A stretch of 64,000 nucleotides of DNA from an uncultured Lachnobacterium sp. (GTDB taxonomy: Bacteria; Bacillota; Clostridia; Lachnospirales; Lachnospiraceae). The notes below the pieces were generated by a model. It had not been told where the DNA came from. It searched no databases and worked only from the letters and a program-made list of their open reading frames with translations. Location of the stretch: NCBI GenBank assembly GCA_900550545.1, contig URSS01000010.1, forward strand, positions 1 through 64,000. The letters are read 5' to 3'. Both the position numbers and the translations under genes were made by a program. This document shows positions 33,866 to 42,723 of this stretch, piece by piece (within the stretch, counting starts at the first letter, position 1; the number at the start of each line of letters is the position of its first letter).

Positions 33866-35029
33866 TTATTTTAACAACTCATCAGCCAAAGCATTCATTG
33901 CAGCAACATCAGCATCTTTCATGGTAGATTTGATGGAGACAACAGTGTCACATACAGTGAGGTCTTTCATGGTATCAAGGATGGCTTTCATGCTCTTTGC
34001 AGCAACCGGAGCCCAGGAACCATTCTCAATGATTCCGACTTTACGTTTCTGGTATGCTTTATGTCCAAGACGGTTTAAGAAATCTTCCATCGGAGGGAAG
34101 ACACCGCCGTCGTAGCTTGCAGCAGCAATGACAAGTTTGCTGTAACGGAAAGCATCTTCGATGGCCTCTGCCATATCATCTCTGGTAAGATCAGTAAAAG
34201 CGACTTTTATGCCTTTCTCTTTTAAAATCTCTACCATTTTTTCTGCAGCTTTCTTTGTGTTTCCATGGATGGAAGCACAGGCAACAAGAACACCTTCGTC
34301 TTCCGGTTCATAGCTGCTCCAGGTCATATATTTTCCAATGTAGTAACCTAAGTCTTCTTTTAAGATTGGTCCGTGTAATGGGCAAATAGTCTGAATATCA
34401 AGGGTAGCGGCTTTCTTTAACAGTGCCTGTACAGGAGCGCCGTATTTACCTACAATATTGAAATAGTATCTTCTTGCCTCGCATGCCCAGTCCTCGTCAG
34501 CGGAGAGTGCACCGAATTTACCGAAGCCATCGGCAGAGAAAAGTACTTTCTCAGTTGTCTCGTATTCCACCATAACTTCCGGCCAGTGAACCATTGGAGC
34601 CATGAAGAATTTTAAAGTATGTGATCCTAAAGATAATTCTTCGCCTTCGGCAACAGCCATGCAGCGGCTGTCAAGATCGGCGATATCGAAAAACTGTGGA
34701 AGCATCGCTTTGGCTTTGGCGCTCAGTACTAATTTGGCCTGTGGGTACTTCTCAGCCAGCATCTGGATATTGGCAGCGTGGTCAGGCTCTAAGTGGGAAA
34801 TGACGATGTAATCTACTGTTCTTCCATTTAATGTGTTGGTTAAATTGGAAAACCATTCGTCAGTTTTTCTTGCATCGACCGTATCCATAACGGCAACTTT
34901 CTCATCAAGAATGACGTAAGAATTGTAAGACACACCGTTTGGTACGATATATTGGCTCTCGAATAAGTCGAGTGTTGTATCATCCACACCGATGTATTTG
35001 ATAGAATCGGAAATAGTAATGTTACTCAT
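33866..35029 (-). CDS. FprA-type flavodiiron protein
   Basis: 387-residue A-type flavoprotein that reduces O2 (or NO) to protect anaerobes, usually fed by rubredoxin. The N-terminal MBL-like diiron domain has all ligands: H-x-E-x-D-H in SHLEPDHAA, His in MVHWPEVM, Asp in FSADGFGKFG and His in PLHGPIL. The C-terminal flavodoxin domain begins VLVACASIHGNTKKAAEKM and binds FMN (AAASYDGGVFPPM). The start is the ATG at 35029 with AGGAGG upstream; a longer in-frame ATG at 35095 lies inside the promoter. Confidence 0.95.
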   Translation of the reverse strand: MSNITISDSIKYIGVDDTTLDLFESQYIVPNGVSYNSYVILDEKVAVMDTVDARKTDEWFSNLTNTLNGRTVDYIVISHLEPDHAANIQMLAEKYPQAKLVLSAKAKAMLPQFFDIADLDSRCMAVAEGEELSLGSHTLKFFMAPMVHWPEVMVEYETTEKVLFSADGFGKFGALSADEDWACEARRYYFNIVGKYGAPVQALLKKAATLDIQTICPLHGPILKEDLGYYIGKYMTWSSYEPEDEGVLVACASIHGNTKKAAEKMVEILKEKGIKVAFTDLTRDDMAEAIEDAFRYSKLVIAAASYDGGVFPPMEDFLNRLGHKAYQKRKVGIIENGSWAPVAAKSMKAILDTMKDLTVCDTVVSIKSTMKDADVAAMNALADELLK

Positions 35030-35066
35030 TGTGTTATCCTCCTGTTGTAATTTATAATGTGCGTTT

Positions 35067-35095
35067 ATTCTACCATGTTTGTGGAAAGGATTCAA
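35067..35095 (-). promoter_or_regulatory. Promoter of fprA
   Basis: On the minus strand TTGAAT-N17-TAGAAT (-35 at 35095-35090, -10 at 35072-35067), about 38 bases before the start codon. Confidence 0.7.
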
Positions 35096-35124
35096 CTTTA
35101 CCCGCGCAAAATAAAAGAGAATTC

Positions 35125-35153
35125 TTGCCTGTATTTCGAAGGCATGTTACAGT
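35125..35153 (+). promoter_or_regulatory. Promoter of the sigma-like gene
   Basis: TTGCCT-N17-TACAGT, divergent from the fprA promoter. Confidence 0.55.
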
Positions 35154-35217
35154 ATATATATCGTGCAGAAAATGCAGGGCGAATGAATTATAGAAGTTAG
35201 AAACAGGAGTAACAGAC

Positions 35218-36027
35218 ATGGTAGATCAGAATACATTTACAGAGACCATACGTGAAGTCGCAGAAATTATCCGGACGAGCGCAGAACCGATGTCCCGGGA
35301 AGAGATTCTGGGTTATTTTAAAGATATGGAATTGAATACAGAACAGGAAAATATGGTGTTGGAATTTCTGCTGACACCACACGAGGAACCAGAAGAGGAA
35401 GAAACAGAAGAATCCAAGGTGGATGAGGCAGCAGAAAAGGAAGAAGAGGAAGCAGAAGATGCGCAGTCTGGAAAGAATGATGAACCGGAGGATGTTTTAC
35501 CGGATTCTCCAATGTTTCAGATGTATCTGGAAGAACTGAAAAATCTTCCGGAATACAGTGAAAAAGAGCAGATTGCAATGTATCAGGCACTTCTTGCAGG
35601 CGATGAATCCATGGTGCGTAAAATATCGGACGGCTGGATGAAAAATGTCCTTACGATGGCAAAGAATCTGGCGCTTTCTTCGGAAGGATTCGAGGATGTG
35701 GTGCAGGAAGGCAATATGGCGCTGTTCCTGAAATTGTCGGATTTGTGTGGTTCCAAAGAAAAATGTGATGTAGAGGCGGAACTCGAGCGGGCAATCGAGG
35801 AAGCCATGAAGGCAAGTATCCGTGAGATGGCAGGCGAGGATGATAGTGAAAATGCTATTCTTGGCAAAGTATCACTGGTCAATGAGGCAAAGAACTATCT
35901 TGCAAAAGAAAAGGGAAGTGAACCTTCCATGCAGGAAGTGGGCGATTATACCAAAATGTCACAGGAAGAACTTGCTGATATTTATGAACTGATTAAGAAA
36001 GCGGATGTCAAGAAGCAGGGTAAATAA
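35218..36027 (+). CDS. Sigma-70-like protein lacking region 4
   Basis: 269 residues. An N-terminal domain (1-58, helical, EPMSREEILGYFKDM) is joined by a very acidic linker (about 59-95) to a segment resembling sigma region 1.2-2.1 (MYLEELKNLPEYSEKEQIAMYQALLAGD, then GFEDVVQEGNMALFLKLSDL). This is followed by an acidic helix in place of region 2.3-2.4 and a region-3-like helix-turn-helix (NYLAKEKGSEPSMQEVGDYTKMSQEELADIY). The aromatic/basic -10-melting residues and all of region 4 are missing, so it should not recognise a standard promoter by itself. It could be an RNA polymerase-binding modulator. It has its own promoter, AGGAG ribosome site and ATG 35218; argS follows with a separate promoter. 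Confidence 0.75.
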   Translation: MVDQNTFTETIREVAEIIRTSAEPMSREEILGYFKDMELNTEQENMVLEFLLTPHEEPEEEETEESKVDEAAEKEEEEAEDAQSGKNDEPEDVLPDSPMFQMYLEELKNLPEYSEKEQIAMYQALLAGDESMVRKISDGWMKNVLTMAKNLALSSEGFEDVVQEGNMALFLKLSDLCGSKEKCDVEAELERAIEEAMKASIREMAGEDDSENAILGKVSLVNEAKNYLAKEKGSEPSMQEVGDYTKMSQEELADIYELIKKADVKKQGK

Positions 36028-36029
36028 GT

Positions 36030-36058
36030 TTGACAATTTCCTTTCTTATGTATAGAAT
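36030..36058 (+). promoter_or_regulatory. Promoter of argS
   Basis: TTGACA-N17-TAGAAT, just after the sigma-like gene stop; the start codon is 36 bases downstream of the -10. Confidence 0.8.
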
Positions 36059-36094
36059 AATGCGTAGATTGGACTGAGAAAAGGAGACCATACG

Positions 36095-37882
36095 ATGAAA
36101 ATTTTGATCGACAGCATAACGGAGGAAGTGACAAAGGCATTCGTAGACAATGGATATGATGCGAAGTACGGAAAAGTAACTTTGTCCAACCGCCCGGATT
36201 TGTGCGAGTACCAGTGTAATGGTGCGATGGCAGCAGCAAAAGAATACAAATGTGCGCCATTTATGATTTCAGATAAGATTGCAGAAGCTTTGACAGGAAA
36301 TGCAATGTTTGAGAGTGTTGAGTCCGTGAAACCGGGATTCATCAACTTAAAGCTGAGCAAGGAGTACCTTGCAGGCATAGTTACAGAAATGAAACAGGAT
36401 GAGGGACGTTTTGGCTGTGAGGCAGCAAAAGATCCAAAGACCATTATCGTGGATTACGGCGGAGCCAATGTGGCCAAGCCTCTTCATGTAGGACATTTGC
36501 GTTCTGCAATCATCGGAGAGAGCGTAAAGCGTATCGGCAAATTCATGGGACACAATGTGATCGGTGATGTGCATCTGGGAGACTGGGGTCTGCAGATGGG
36601 ACTGATCATTGTGGAATTAAAGGAGCGTAAGCCGGATCTGGTATATTATGATGAGAGCTATACCGGAGACTATCCGACAGAGGCACCGTTTACAATTTCC
36701 GAGCTGGAAGATATTTATCCGACTGCCAGCAAGAAGAGCAAGGAGGATGAGGCTTTCCGTGAGGCTGCAATGGAGGCAACCAGTCAGCTTCAGGCAGGCA
36801 GAAGAGGATACCGTGCCCTGTTAGAGCATATTTTAAATGTATCCGTTACAGATCTGAAGAAGAATTATGATAATCTCAATGTATCATTTGAACTTTGGAA
36901 AGGTGAGTCCGATGCCCAGCCATATATTCCTGATATGGTACAGATGATGAAGGACAAAGGCTATGCATACATGAGCGATGGAGCACTCGTTGTAGATGTT
37001 GCCGAGGAGACCGATACAAAGGAGATTCCTCCATGCATTATCTTAAAATCGGACGGAGCATCCCTTTACAGTACGACCGATCTTGCAACAATCGTGATGC
37101 GTATGCAGGACTATCATCCGGACAGCATTATTTATCTGGCAGACCAGAGACAGAGCATGCATTTTATTCAGGTGTTCCGTTGTGCAAGAAAGACGGGCAT
37201 TGTGGATGACAGCGTAGAATTAAAGCACATTGGTTTCGGTACCATGAACGGTAAGGATGGTAAGCCATTCAAGACCAGAGATGGCGGTGTTATGCGTCTG
37301 GAATATCTTCTGGATGAGATTAATGAAGAGATGTTAAAGAAGATCACCGAGAACCAGAAGGAAAAAGAAAACCTTGATATCAGTGACGAAGAAGCAAAGA
37401 AGACAGCCAAAATGGTTGCCTTAGCCGCTGTAAAATACGGAGATCTTTCCAACCAGGCAAGCAAAGATTATGTCTTTGATATTGAGCGTTTTACTTCGTT
37501 CGAAGGAAATACAGGACCTTACATTCTGTATACGATCGTCCGTATCAAATCCATTCTGTCCAAGTATCAGGCAGCTGGAAAGACATTGCCGGATACCGCA
37601 CTGCTCTCAGCACATTCTGCAAGTGAGAAGAATCTGATGCTTGTACTTTCCAGATTCAATGGAATGATGGAAAATGCATTTGAAGAACTTGCACCGCATA
37701 AGATCTGTGCATATGTGTACGAACTTGCCAATGCGTTCAACGGATTTTATCATGAGAACAAGATTCTTGCGCAGGAAGACGAGCAGATCCAGCAGTCTTA
37801 TATCGGACTTTTGATGCTGACAAAGAGTGTGCTCGAGGCATGTATCGATGTACTCGGATTCTCTGCACCGGACCGCATGTAA
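36095..37882 (+). CDS. argS: Arginyl-tRNA synthetase
   Basis: 595-residue class I synthetase. It has an Add-1 N-terminal tRNA-contact domain (about 1-105), the HIGH-type signature GGANVAKPLHVGHLRSAIIGE, with HVGH near 130, and the catalytic Rossmann fold with YLADQRQSMHF and LKHIGFGTMNGKDGKPFKTR (a non-canonical KMSKS region typical of ArgRS). The alpha-helical anticodon domain ends in SAPDRM. ATG 36095 follows AAAGGAGA. Confidence 0.97.
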   Translation: MKILIDSITEEVTKAFVDNGYDAKYGKVTLSNRPDLCEYQCNGAMAAAKEYKCAPFMISDKIAEALTGNAMFESVESVKPGFINLKLSKEYLAGIVTEMKQDEGRFGCEAAKDPKTIIVDYGGANVAKPLHVGHLRSAIIGESVKRIGKFMGHNVIGDVHLGDWGLQMGLIIVELKERKPDLVYYDESYTGDYPTEAPFTISELEDIYPTASKKSKEDEAFREAAMEATSQLQAGRRGYRALLEHILNVSVTDLKKNYDNLNVSFELWKGESDAQPYIPDMVQMMKDKGYAYMSDGALVVDVAEETDTKEIPPCIILKSDGASLYSTTDLATIVMRMQDYHPDSIIYLADQRQSMHFIQVFRCARKTGIVDDSVELKHIGFGTMNGKDGKPFKTRDGGVMRLEYLLDEINEEMLKKITENQKEKENLDISDEEAKKTAKMVALAAVKYGDLSNQASKDYVFDIERFTSFEGNTGPYILYTIVRIKSILSKYQAAGKTLPDTALLSAHSASEKNLMLVLSRFNGMMENAFEELAPHKICAYVYELANAFNGFYHENKILAQEDEQIQQSYIGLLMLTKSVLEACIDVLGFSAPDRM

Positions 37883-37920
37883 AATAATAGTTCTGAATTG
37901 AAATAGAAAGCATATAAATA

Positions 37921-37959
37921 AGCCATAGGGAATTGAAAAAGATTCCTTATGGCTTTTTT
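37921..37959 (+). terminator. Terminator of argS
   Basis: AGCCATAGGGAAT (37921-37933) pairs with ATTCCTTATGGCT (one G-T) around an 8-base loop, followed by six T. It lies directly before spoIIIAA and contains the first in-frame ATG of that frame. Confidence 0.85.
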
Positions 37960-38926
37960 GTGTTATATCCATGAAAAAGGGGGAAGGAATATTCTGACGA
38001 CATATCTTCCGATAGCATTTCGGACAAAGGTTACAGAGAGAGAATTAGAGGAGGCAGAGGAAATCCGTTTAAGAGCCGGACAGGCAATGGAGCTTGTGTA
38101 TGCAGGAGGAAAAATCAAACGTATTGGCGATGTGACGGCAAAACAGATACGGGAAATGCTGAATTATCTGACAGGGTATGCACCATATGCACGCGAGGAG
38201 GAAATGCGGCAGGGCTTTTTTACAATCACCGGAGGACATCGCATTGGCATCAGCGGACACACCAGTTATTCGATGGAAAAAAGCAATATGCAGGCAGACA
38301 GGCTGTATGACATCAATGCAATCAACATGCGTATCGCCCACGAAGTAAAGGATTGTGCCATAGAAATCATTCCATGGATCAGAGATGGAGAAATGTTATA
38401 TCACACGATTTTGTTTGCACCGCCGGGGGTAGGAAAAACAACATATCTGCGGGATTGTATCCGGCTTCTTTCGAAAGGCGAGGGAGGAACGCATCAGAAG
38501 AAGGAAGCAGGAAGAAAAGTAGCTGTGGTCGATGAGCGCTCCGAGATTGCCGCCTGCTATCAGGGAATCCCGCAAAATGATCTCGGTCCCCGCACGGATG
38601 TACTGGATAATTGCCCGAAGGCAATCGGTATGCAGATGGTACTTCGCTCGATGTCTCCGGATATCATCGCTGTAGATGAGCTGGGAGGAAAAGAAGACTT
38701 TGCGGCTGTGGCACAGGCAATGAAATCCGGTGTTACTGTTCTCGGAACGATGCATGCCAGAAGCGTGGAGGAAATTTTTTTAAGAGAGGAGGCATGCCGT
38801 AAATGGGGGAAAGAAGGGAAAATGCGGTTTGTAGGACTAAAAAGAAAAACACCCAATATGGCGTGGGATAAGAACAGAAAAGTGACTGTGTTTGATGGAA
38901 CCGGGAGGGTGCTATGGGAAAACTGA
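37949..38926 (+). CDS. spoIIIAA: Stage III sporulation protein AA
   Basis: ATPase of the SpoIIIA-SpoIIQ feeding-tube channel, related to type II/IV secretion ATPases. Visible: LAGQ-type entry EEIRLRAGQAMELVY, TITGGHRIGISGH, Walker A FAPPGVGKTTYLRD, Walker B IIAVDELGGKEDF and GTMHARSVEE. Coordinates use the first in-frame ATG, but it sits in the 3' arm of the argS terminator with no ribosome site. The only good ribosome site (GGGGGAAGG, 37979-37987) precedes in-frame ATT 37991 and CTG 37994, which also match where family homology begins (LTTYLP). The true start is probably one of these non-ATG codons or the TTG at 37958. Confidence 0.93.
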   Translation: MAFLCYIHEKGGRNILTTYLPIAFRTKVTERELEEAEEIRLRAGQAMELVYAGGKIKRIGDVTAKQIREMLNYLTGYAPYAREEEMRQGFFTITGGHRIGISGHTSYSMEKSNMQADRLYDINAINMRIAHEVKDCAIEIIPWIRDGEMLYHTILFAPPGVGKTTYLRDCIRLLSKGEGGTHQKKEAGRKVAVVDERSEIAACYQGIPQNDLGPRTDVLDNCPKAIGMQMVLRSMSPDIIAVDELGGKEDFAAVAQAMKSGVTVLGTMHARSVEEIFLREEACRKWGKEGKMRFVGLKRKTPNMAWDKNRKVTVFDGTGRVLWEN

Positions 38927-39429
38927 TAGGAATTCTACTGATTTTGGGCGGTTGTGCAGGACTTCTGTACCAATGGATGAAGGTGCAGCGATGCAGGGCT
39001 TTGCTTATGGAAGAATGGATCAGAATCTTTGTCGCTTTTGAATATGCATTAGAGAAAGAACATGTTCCTATACAACGCTTTTTCCTGCGATATGATGGCC
39101 GGCTGCCGGAGGTGGAGCGCTTTTTTGAAAGAGTGCTGCAATTGCTGGAAAAAAATGAATATCCGAGTGGGCAGATGGTGTGGGGCATGGTTCTTAAAGA
39201 GTGGGAAAAGAAATTCGCATTGAAGGAAGAGGCCGGGCATACACTTAGAGCAGTGGGCGATGCTTTTTTTGGAGAGAACAGTCAGGAAAATCTGCGGTGC
39301 ATGCAGGGATGCAGACAGCGCATGGAAAAATGCGTAGAAAAAGAGCGGGAGGAATTTGTACGTCAGCGCAGTGTGTATATGCCGGTGGGAATGCTTGCGG
39401 GGCTGATTTTGGTGATTCTTCTCGTATAA
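38914..39429 (+). CDS. spoIIIAB: Stage III sporulation protein AB
   Basis: 171-residue protein with an N-terminal transmembrane helix (about 3-20), a helical cytoplasmic domain with a WxxxLxxxFxxE-like pattern (MEEWIRIFVAFEYALEKE) and a C-terminal transmembrane helix (VGMLAGLILVILLV). It resembles GspF-like platform components. It overlaps spoIIIAA by 13 bp. Identification rests on fold pattern and operon order. Confidence 0.92.
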   Translation: MGKLIGILLILGGCAGLLYQWMKVQRCRALLMEEWIRIFVAFEYALEKEHVPIQRFFLRYDGRLPEVERFFERVLQLLEKNEYPSGQMVWGMVLKEWEKKFALKEEAGHTLRAVGDAFFGENSQENLRCMQGCRQRMEKCVEKEREEFVRQRSVYMPVGMLAGLILVILLV

Positions 39430-39447
39430 GGAAAAGAAAGGGATGCT

Positions 39448-39642
39448 ATGAGTGTAACGATTATTTTTAAAATTGCGGCAGTGGGAATTGTTGTTACGGT
39501 ATTAAGCCAGGTGCTAAAGCACAGTGGCAGAGAGGAGCAGGCGTTTCTGTTAAGTCTGGCAGGATTGATCATCGTATTATTCTGGATCGTGCCGTCTATT
39601 AGTGAATTGTTTCGGACGATGGAAACGTTTTTTTCCATGTGA
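39448..39642 (+). CDS. spoIIIAC: Stage III sporulation protein AC
   Basis: 64-residue membrane protein with two transmembrane helices. The conserved SQVLKHSGREEQAFLLSLAG loop between them is diagnostic for SpoIIIAC. It follows AAGAAAGGGATG and belongs to the mother-cell membrane part of the channel. Confidence 0.95.
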   Translation: MSVTIIFKIAAVGIVVTVLSQVLKHSGREEQAFLLSLAGLIIVLFWIVPSISELFRTMETFFSM

Positions 39643-40022
39643 TGATCGTAAAAGTCGGACTATTGGGGATTACGGCAGTGTTTCTTGCACTGATCCTGCA
39701 AAAAGAAAAGTCAGAATTTGCAATGCTTCTCGTACTTGCGGCGGGAATGATCCTGTTTACTTATATATTATTGCGCATGCAGACGATCGTTTCGTTTTTA
39801 TCGGATATGCTTGATTATCTGCCGGTGGACAATACATATCTGCTCCCGCTTCTTAAGATGCTTGGAATTGCCTATATTGCAGAGTTTTCTTCTTCAATCT
39901 GCAAGGAGTCCGGATACAGTGCGATTGCCGGGCAGATGGAGCTTTTTGCGAAACTTTCAATCGTGGCATTAAGTATTCCGGAACTGATGTATTTGATGGA
40001 TGTATTGGAGAAATATCTGTAA
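39642..40022 (+). CDS. spoIIIAD: Stage III sporulation protein AD
   Basis: 126-residue membrane protein with four transmembrane segments. It has the paired pattern of this family: ILQKEKSEFAMLLVLAAGMILF, LLKMLGIAYIAEFSSSICKESG, and AKLSIVALSIPELMYLMDVLEKYL. The ATG 39642 overlaps the spoIIIAC stop as TGATG, indicating translational coupling; GTG 39639 is an alternative. Confidence 0.95.
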   Translation: MIVKVGLLGITAVFLALILQKEKSEFAMLLVLAAGMILFTYILLRMQTIVSFLSDMLDYLPVDNTYLLPLLKMLGIAYIAEFSSSICKESGYSAIAGQMELFAKLSIVALSIPELMYLMDVLEKYL

Positions 40023-41167
40023 TGGTTTGGGTGAAAAAAAGTGTGGCAATGCTTCTGCTTCTTGGAATATTTCTGATGCCACAGACGGTATATGCCGCAG
40101 AGGATTACATGGATGAGATGATGCAGGAACTAAAGCTGGATGAGGTAGATGAGGCCGTGGAGGAAAATGTCACACAGCTTCCGGACAAGTATACCTTTTC
40201 GGATATGGTGCAGAGTTTTGTGGCGGAAGGAACAGATGGAATCAGCCGGGATCATATATGCGATTATGTATTTGACCTGTTTTTCTATGAGATTGCAGCA
40301 GTAAAGCCATTGTTTATCCAGATTATCAGCATGTCGATACTGTTTGCCTTTTTTGGAAAACTGCTTGTCACAAAGTCACAGTATGTATCGGAGATGAGCT
40401 TTTTTGTAGTGTACACCGGAATCATGTTGTTGCTGTTGCAATCGTTTCAGCTGATCAGCGAAGTTGTGGAAAGCGGCATCGGAAAAACAACTTCTTTTAT
40501 GACCGCATTTATTCCAACCTATGCCACCACATTGCTTTTGTCGGGAAATACGGCATCGGCAGGCTCGTTTTACGGACTGGCATTTGGTATTGTTTATGTT
40601 TTGGAACTTGCCATGAAATTTCTGTTTATTCCGGGCGTACATATCTATGTACTGCTGGTATTGCTGGATTACTTGTTTGAGGAATCCAAACTTTCCAAAT
40701 TTGCCGAACTGTTTGAGAGTGGGATTTATCTGGCTTTAAAAGTCGGTCTTGCAGTTGTTATGGGAATGGGAGTGGTGCAGTCACTGATTGCACCTGCAAA
40801 AGACCGTCTGTCGGTAAGCAGTCTGTATCAGGGGCTTAAAGCAGTGCCAGGGGTTGGAAATTCGTTTGGAGCAGCCGGAGAATTACTTGTGGGATGCACA
40901 ATTATGATCAAAAACAGCATGGGTGCCGCAGCTTTGCTTGTGCTCGTTATTCTTGGTCTCGAACCAGTACTCAAAGTCCTTTGTTTTCATGTGATGTACC
41001 GGCTGGCGAGTGCCGTGCTTCAGCCTTTCTGTGATAAACGTCTGGCAGAGAGTATTGCGGGCGTGGGAAAAGGATGTGGCATTTATCTGAAAATTATGTG
41101 GAATGCACTGCTTTTATTTTTCCTTACAATTTCCATGATCGCGGCCTCCACAGGATTTATCAATTAA
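40022..41167 (+). CDS. spoIIIAE: Stage III sporulation protein AE
   Basis: 381-residue polytopic protein. A signal peptide (MVWVKKSVAMLLLLGIFLMPQTVYA) is followed by a short extracellular segment and seven or so transmembrane helices. Diagnostic stretches include MTAFIPTYATTLLLSGNTASA, PAKDRLSVSSLYQGLKAVPGVGNS and CGIYLKIMWNALLLFF. It starts with a TAATG overlap on spoIIIAD. Confidence 0.95.
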   Translation: MVWVKKSVAMLLLLGIFLMPQTVYAAEDYMDEMMQELKLDEVDEAVEENVTQLPDKYTFSDMVQSFVAEGTDGISRDHICDYVFDLFFYEIAAVKPLFIQIISMSILFAFFGKLLVTKSQYVSEMSFFVVYTGIMLLLLQSFQLISEVVESGIGKTTSFMTAFIPTYATTLLLSGNTASAGSFYGLAFGIVYVLELAMKFLFIPGVHIYVLLVLLDYLFEESKLSKFAELFESGIYLALKVGLAVVMGMGVVQSLIAPAKDRLSVSSLYQGLKAVPGVGNSFGAAGELLVGCTIMIKNSMGAAALLVLVILGLEPVLKVLCFHVMYRLASAVLQPFCDKRLAESIAGVGKGCGIYLKIMWNALLLFFLTISMIAASTGFIN

Positions 41168-41189
41168 ATGAGAGAAGGACATATCATCG

Positions 41190-41510
41190 ATGCATATCAT
41201 TTTAAATTTTGTAAAACAATATTTTATATTTATGTTGCTTTTGTTTGTGTTTTCCTATCTTGTGCCCAAGGAAAATTACAGGCGTTATTTTAACTTTTTT
41301 ATCAGTGTCATGATGGTGGCGGCATTGCTTTTTCCGTTGCTTCAGATATCGGAGAAAGAGGTTGCGGCACAGACAAAAGCACGTTTGGAGGAAATCGAAG
41401 AGAAGATAGGGGATACACAATATTATCAGAAGGGGGAGAATATTTTTGAACAATTTCTTTCAGATGAGGGACTGGCTGAAACAGAAAATAAAGAACCGGA
41501 CGAAAACTGA
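41190..41510 (+). CDS. spoIIIAF: Stage III sporulation protein AF
   Basis: 106-residue protein with two N-terminal transmembrane helices (about 8-28 and 32-52; YFIFMLLLFVFSYLVPKENYRRYFNFFISV is split by the PKENYRRY turn typical of SpoIIIAF) and a short soluble C-terminal part. It is shorter than the Bacillus homologue. The end overlaps spoIIIAG by 65 bp. Confidence 0.9.
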   Translation: MHIILNFVKQYFIFMLLLFVFSYLVPKENYRRYFNFFISVMMVAALLFPLLQISEKEVAAQTKARLEEIEEKIGDTQYYQKGENIFEQFLSDEGLAETENKEPDEN

Positions 41511-42018
41511 TTTTCTTATTATGATACTCATCGGTGTTCTGGTGCTGATCGTCATGATCCCCACAGGAACGAAAGAAACATCCGGAAAAAGCAAGCTTAC
41601 CGGAAACAAAAATAGTGACAAAAATACGCAGGAATATGGACAGGCAGACGGAATCTCGGACAGTGAATATGTCGAACAGTTAGAAGAACAGATCCGCATT
41701 CTGATTGAGCAGATGGACGGATGTGGAAAAGCAAATGTCATGATAACGCTTGCGGACGACGGACAGACTTATCTGGACAAAAACTGCAAAACAGATGAAA
41801 AAGCCAAAGAGGAGACTACCGTGATTTATGATACCGGAGAGGAACAAAAGCCTTATGTTATAAGAAAAGAACGCCCGCATGTAGAGGGCATGGTTATTGT
41901 GGTACAGGGCGGAAATTCTCCTGCGGTAGTGACCGAAATAACCGATGCAATGATGTCATTATTTGATATCGAAGCGCATAAAATAAAAGTAGTAAAAATG
42001 TCAGCGCAGGAGGAATAG
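41446..42018 (+). CDS. spoIIIAG: Stage III sporulation protein AG
   Basis: 190-residue protein that forms the large ring of the SpoIIIA channel in the intermembrane space. It has a basic N-terminus, one transmembrane helix (about 23-42), a low-complexity linker, and a ring-building domain with LEEQIRILIEQMDGCGKANVMITL and RKERPHVEGMVIVVQGG. The TTG start at 41446 is eight bases after AGGGGGAG; ATG 41464 is the alternative. The 65-bp overlap with spoIIIAF in another frame supports coupling. Confidence 0.93.
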   Translation: MNNFFQMRDWLKQKIKNRTKTDFLIMILIGVLVLIVMIPTGTKETSGKSKLTGNKNSDKNTQEYGQADGISDSEYVEQLEEQIRILIEQMDGCGKANVMITLADDGQTYLDKNCKTDEKAKEETTVIYDTGEEQKPYVIRKERPHVEGMVIVVQGGNSPAVVTEITDAMMSLFDIEAHKIKVVKMSAQEE

Positions 42019-42020
42019 CT

Positions 42021-42647
42021 GTGAAAAAAATCGTACATAAAAATCAGATTGTGATCACGACACTGGCCGTACTGATCGCAATCGCAGGGTATGTAACTTA
42101 CGACAAAAAAAATGCAGATCCAACGGAGGAACAGGTTGTGACTTCCGTCAATGCAAACGATGCTGTCTCGGATAAAGAGGCGGATTTTACAACCGATATT
42201 GCATCAGATATTTCGGATGGAGAAACAGTGGCCACTGCATCTACGCAGGAGGTGAACAATCCGGGGGAAACGGTACTTACCAGTGCGCTGGTACAGGATG
42301 CAGACTATGCAGCAAAGGTAAAGCTGAACCGTGAGCAGGTACGCTCCAAAAATAAGGAGAGCTTACAGGCAATCATCGATAATGAAACGCTCGATGATGC
42401 CCAGAAGAAAGCTGCTGTAGATGAGATGATCACTTTGACCGATATCGCGGAAAAGGAATCCAATGCAGAGATGATGCTTGAGGCAAAGGGATTTACCGAT
42501 GTTGTGGTAAGTATCAGTGATGACGCCTGTGATGTGGTACTGAACATGGGAGATGTGACAGACGCAAAGCGCGCGCAGGTCGAAGACATTGTGAAACGCA
42601 AAACCGGGGTGGCGGCAGAAAATATTGTAATCACACCGATTGAATAA
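42021..42647 (+). CDS. spoIIIAH: Stage III sporulation protein AH
   Basis: 208-residue protein that binds forespore SpoIIQ. One N-terminal transmembrane helix (about 9-27), an acidic linker, then the YscJ-like ring domain with KLNREQVRSKNKESLQAI, NAEMMLEAKGFTDVVVSI and VEDIVKRKTGVAAENIVITP. GTG start two bases after spoIIIAG, with an AGGAGGA ribosome site. It is the last gene of the operon; no clear terminator was seen before the prfC promoter. Confidence 0.94.
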   Translation: MKKIVHKNQIVITTLAVLIAIAGYVTYDKKNADPTEEQVVTSVNANDAVSDKEADFTTDIASDISDGETVATASTQEVNNPGETVLTSALVQDADYAAKVKLNREQVRSKNKESLQAIIDNETLDDAQKKAAVDEMITLTDIAEKESNAEMMLEAKGFTDVVVSISDDACDVVLNMGDVTDAKRAQVEDIVKRKTGVAAENIVITPIE

Positions 42648-42651
42648 AGAG

Positions 42652-42680
42652 TTGAAAATACATATTTTTTAGGGTAAAAT
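42652..42680 (+). promoter_or_regulatory. Promoter of prfC
   Basis: TTGAAA-N17-TAAAAT, immediately after the spoIIIAH stop. Confidence 0.7.
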
Positions 42681-42723
42681 AATGAAGTATATGCGTTATG
42701 TAATTTGATTTGGAGGATATACT

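Noticed and set aside
37949..37960. ATG 37949 as the true spoIIIAA start
   Set aside because: It lies inside the 3' arm of the argS terminator without a ribosome site. It is kept only as the formal frame start because the likely codons are non-ATG.
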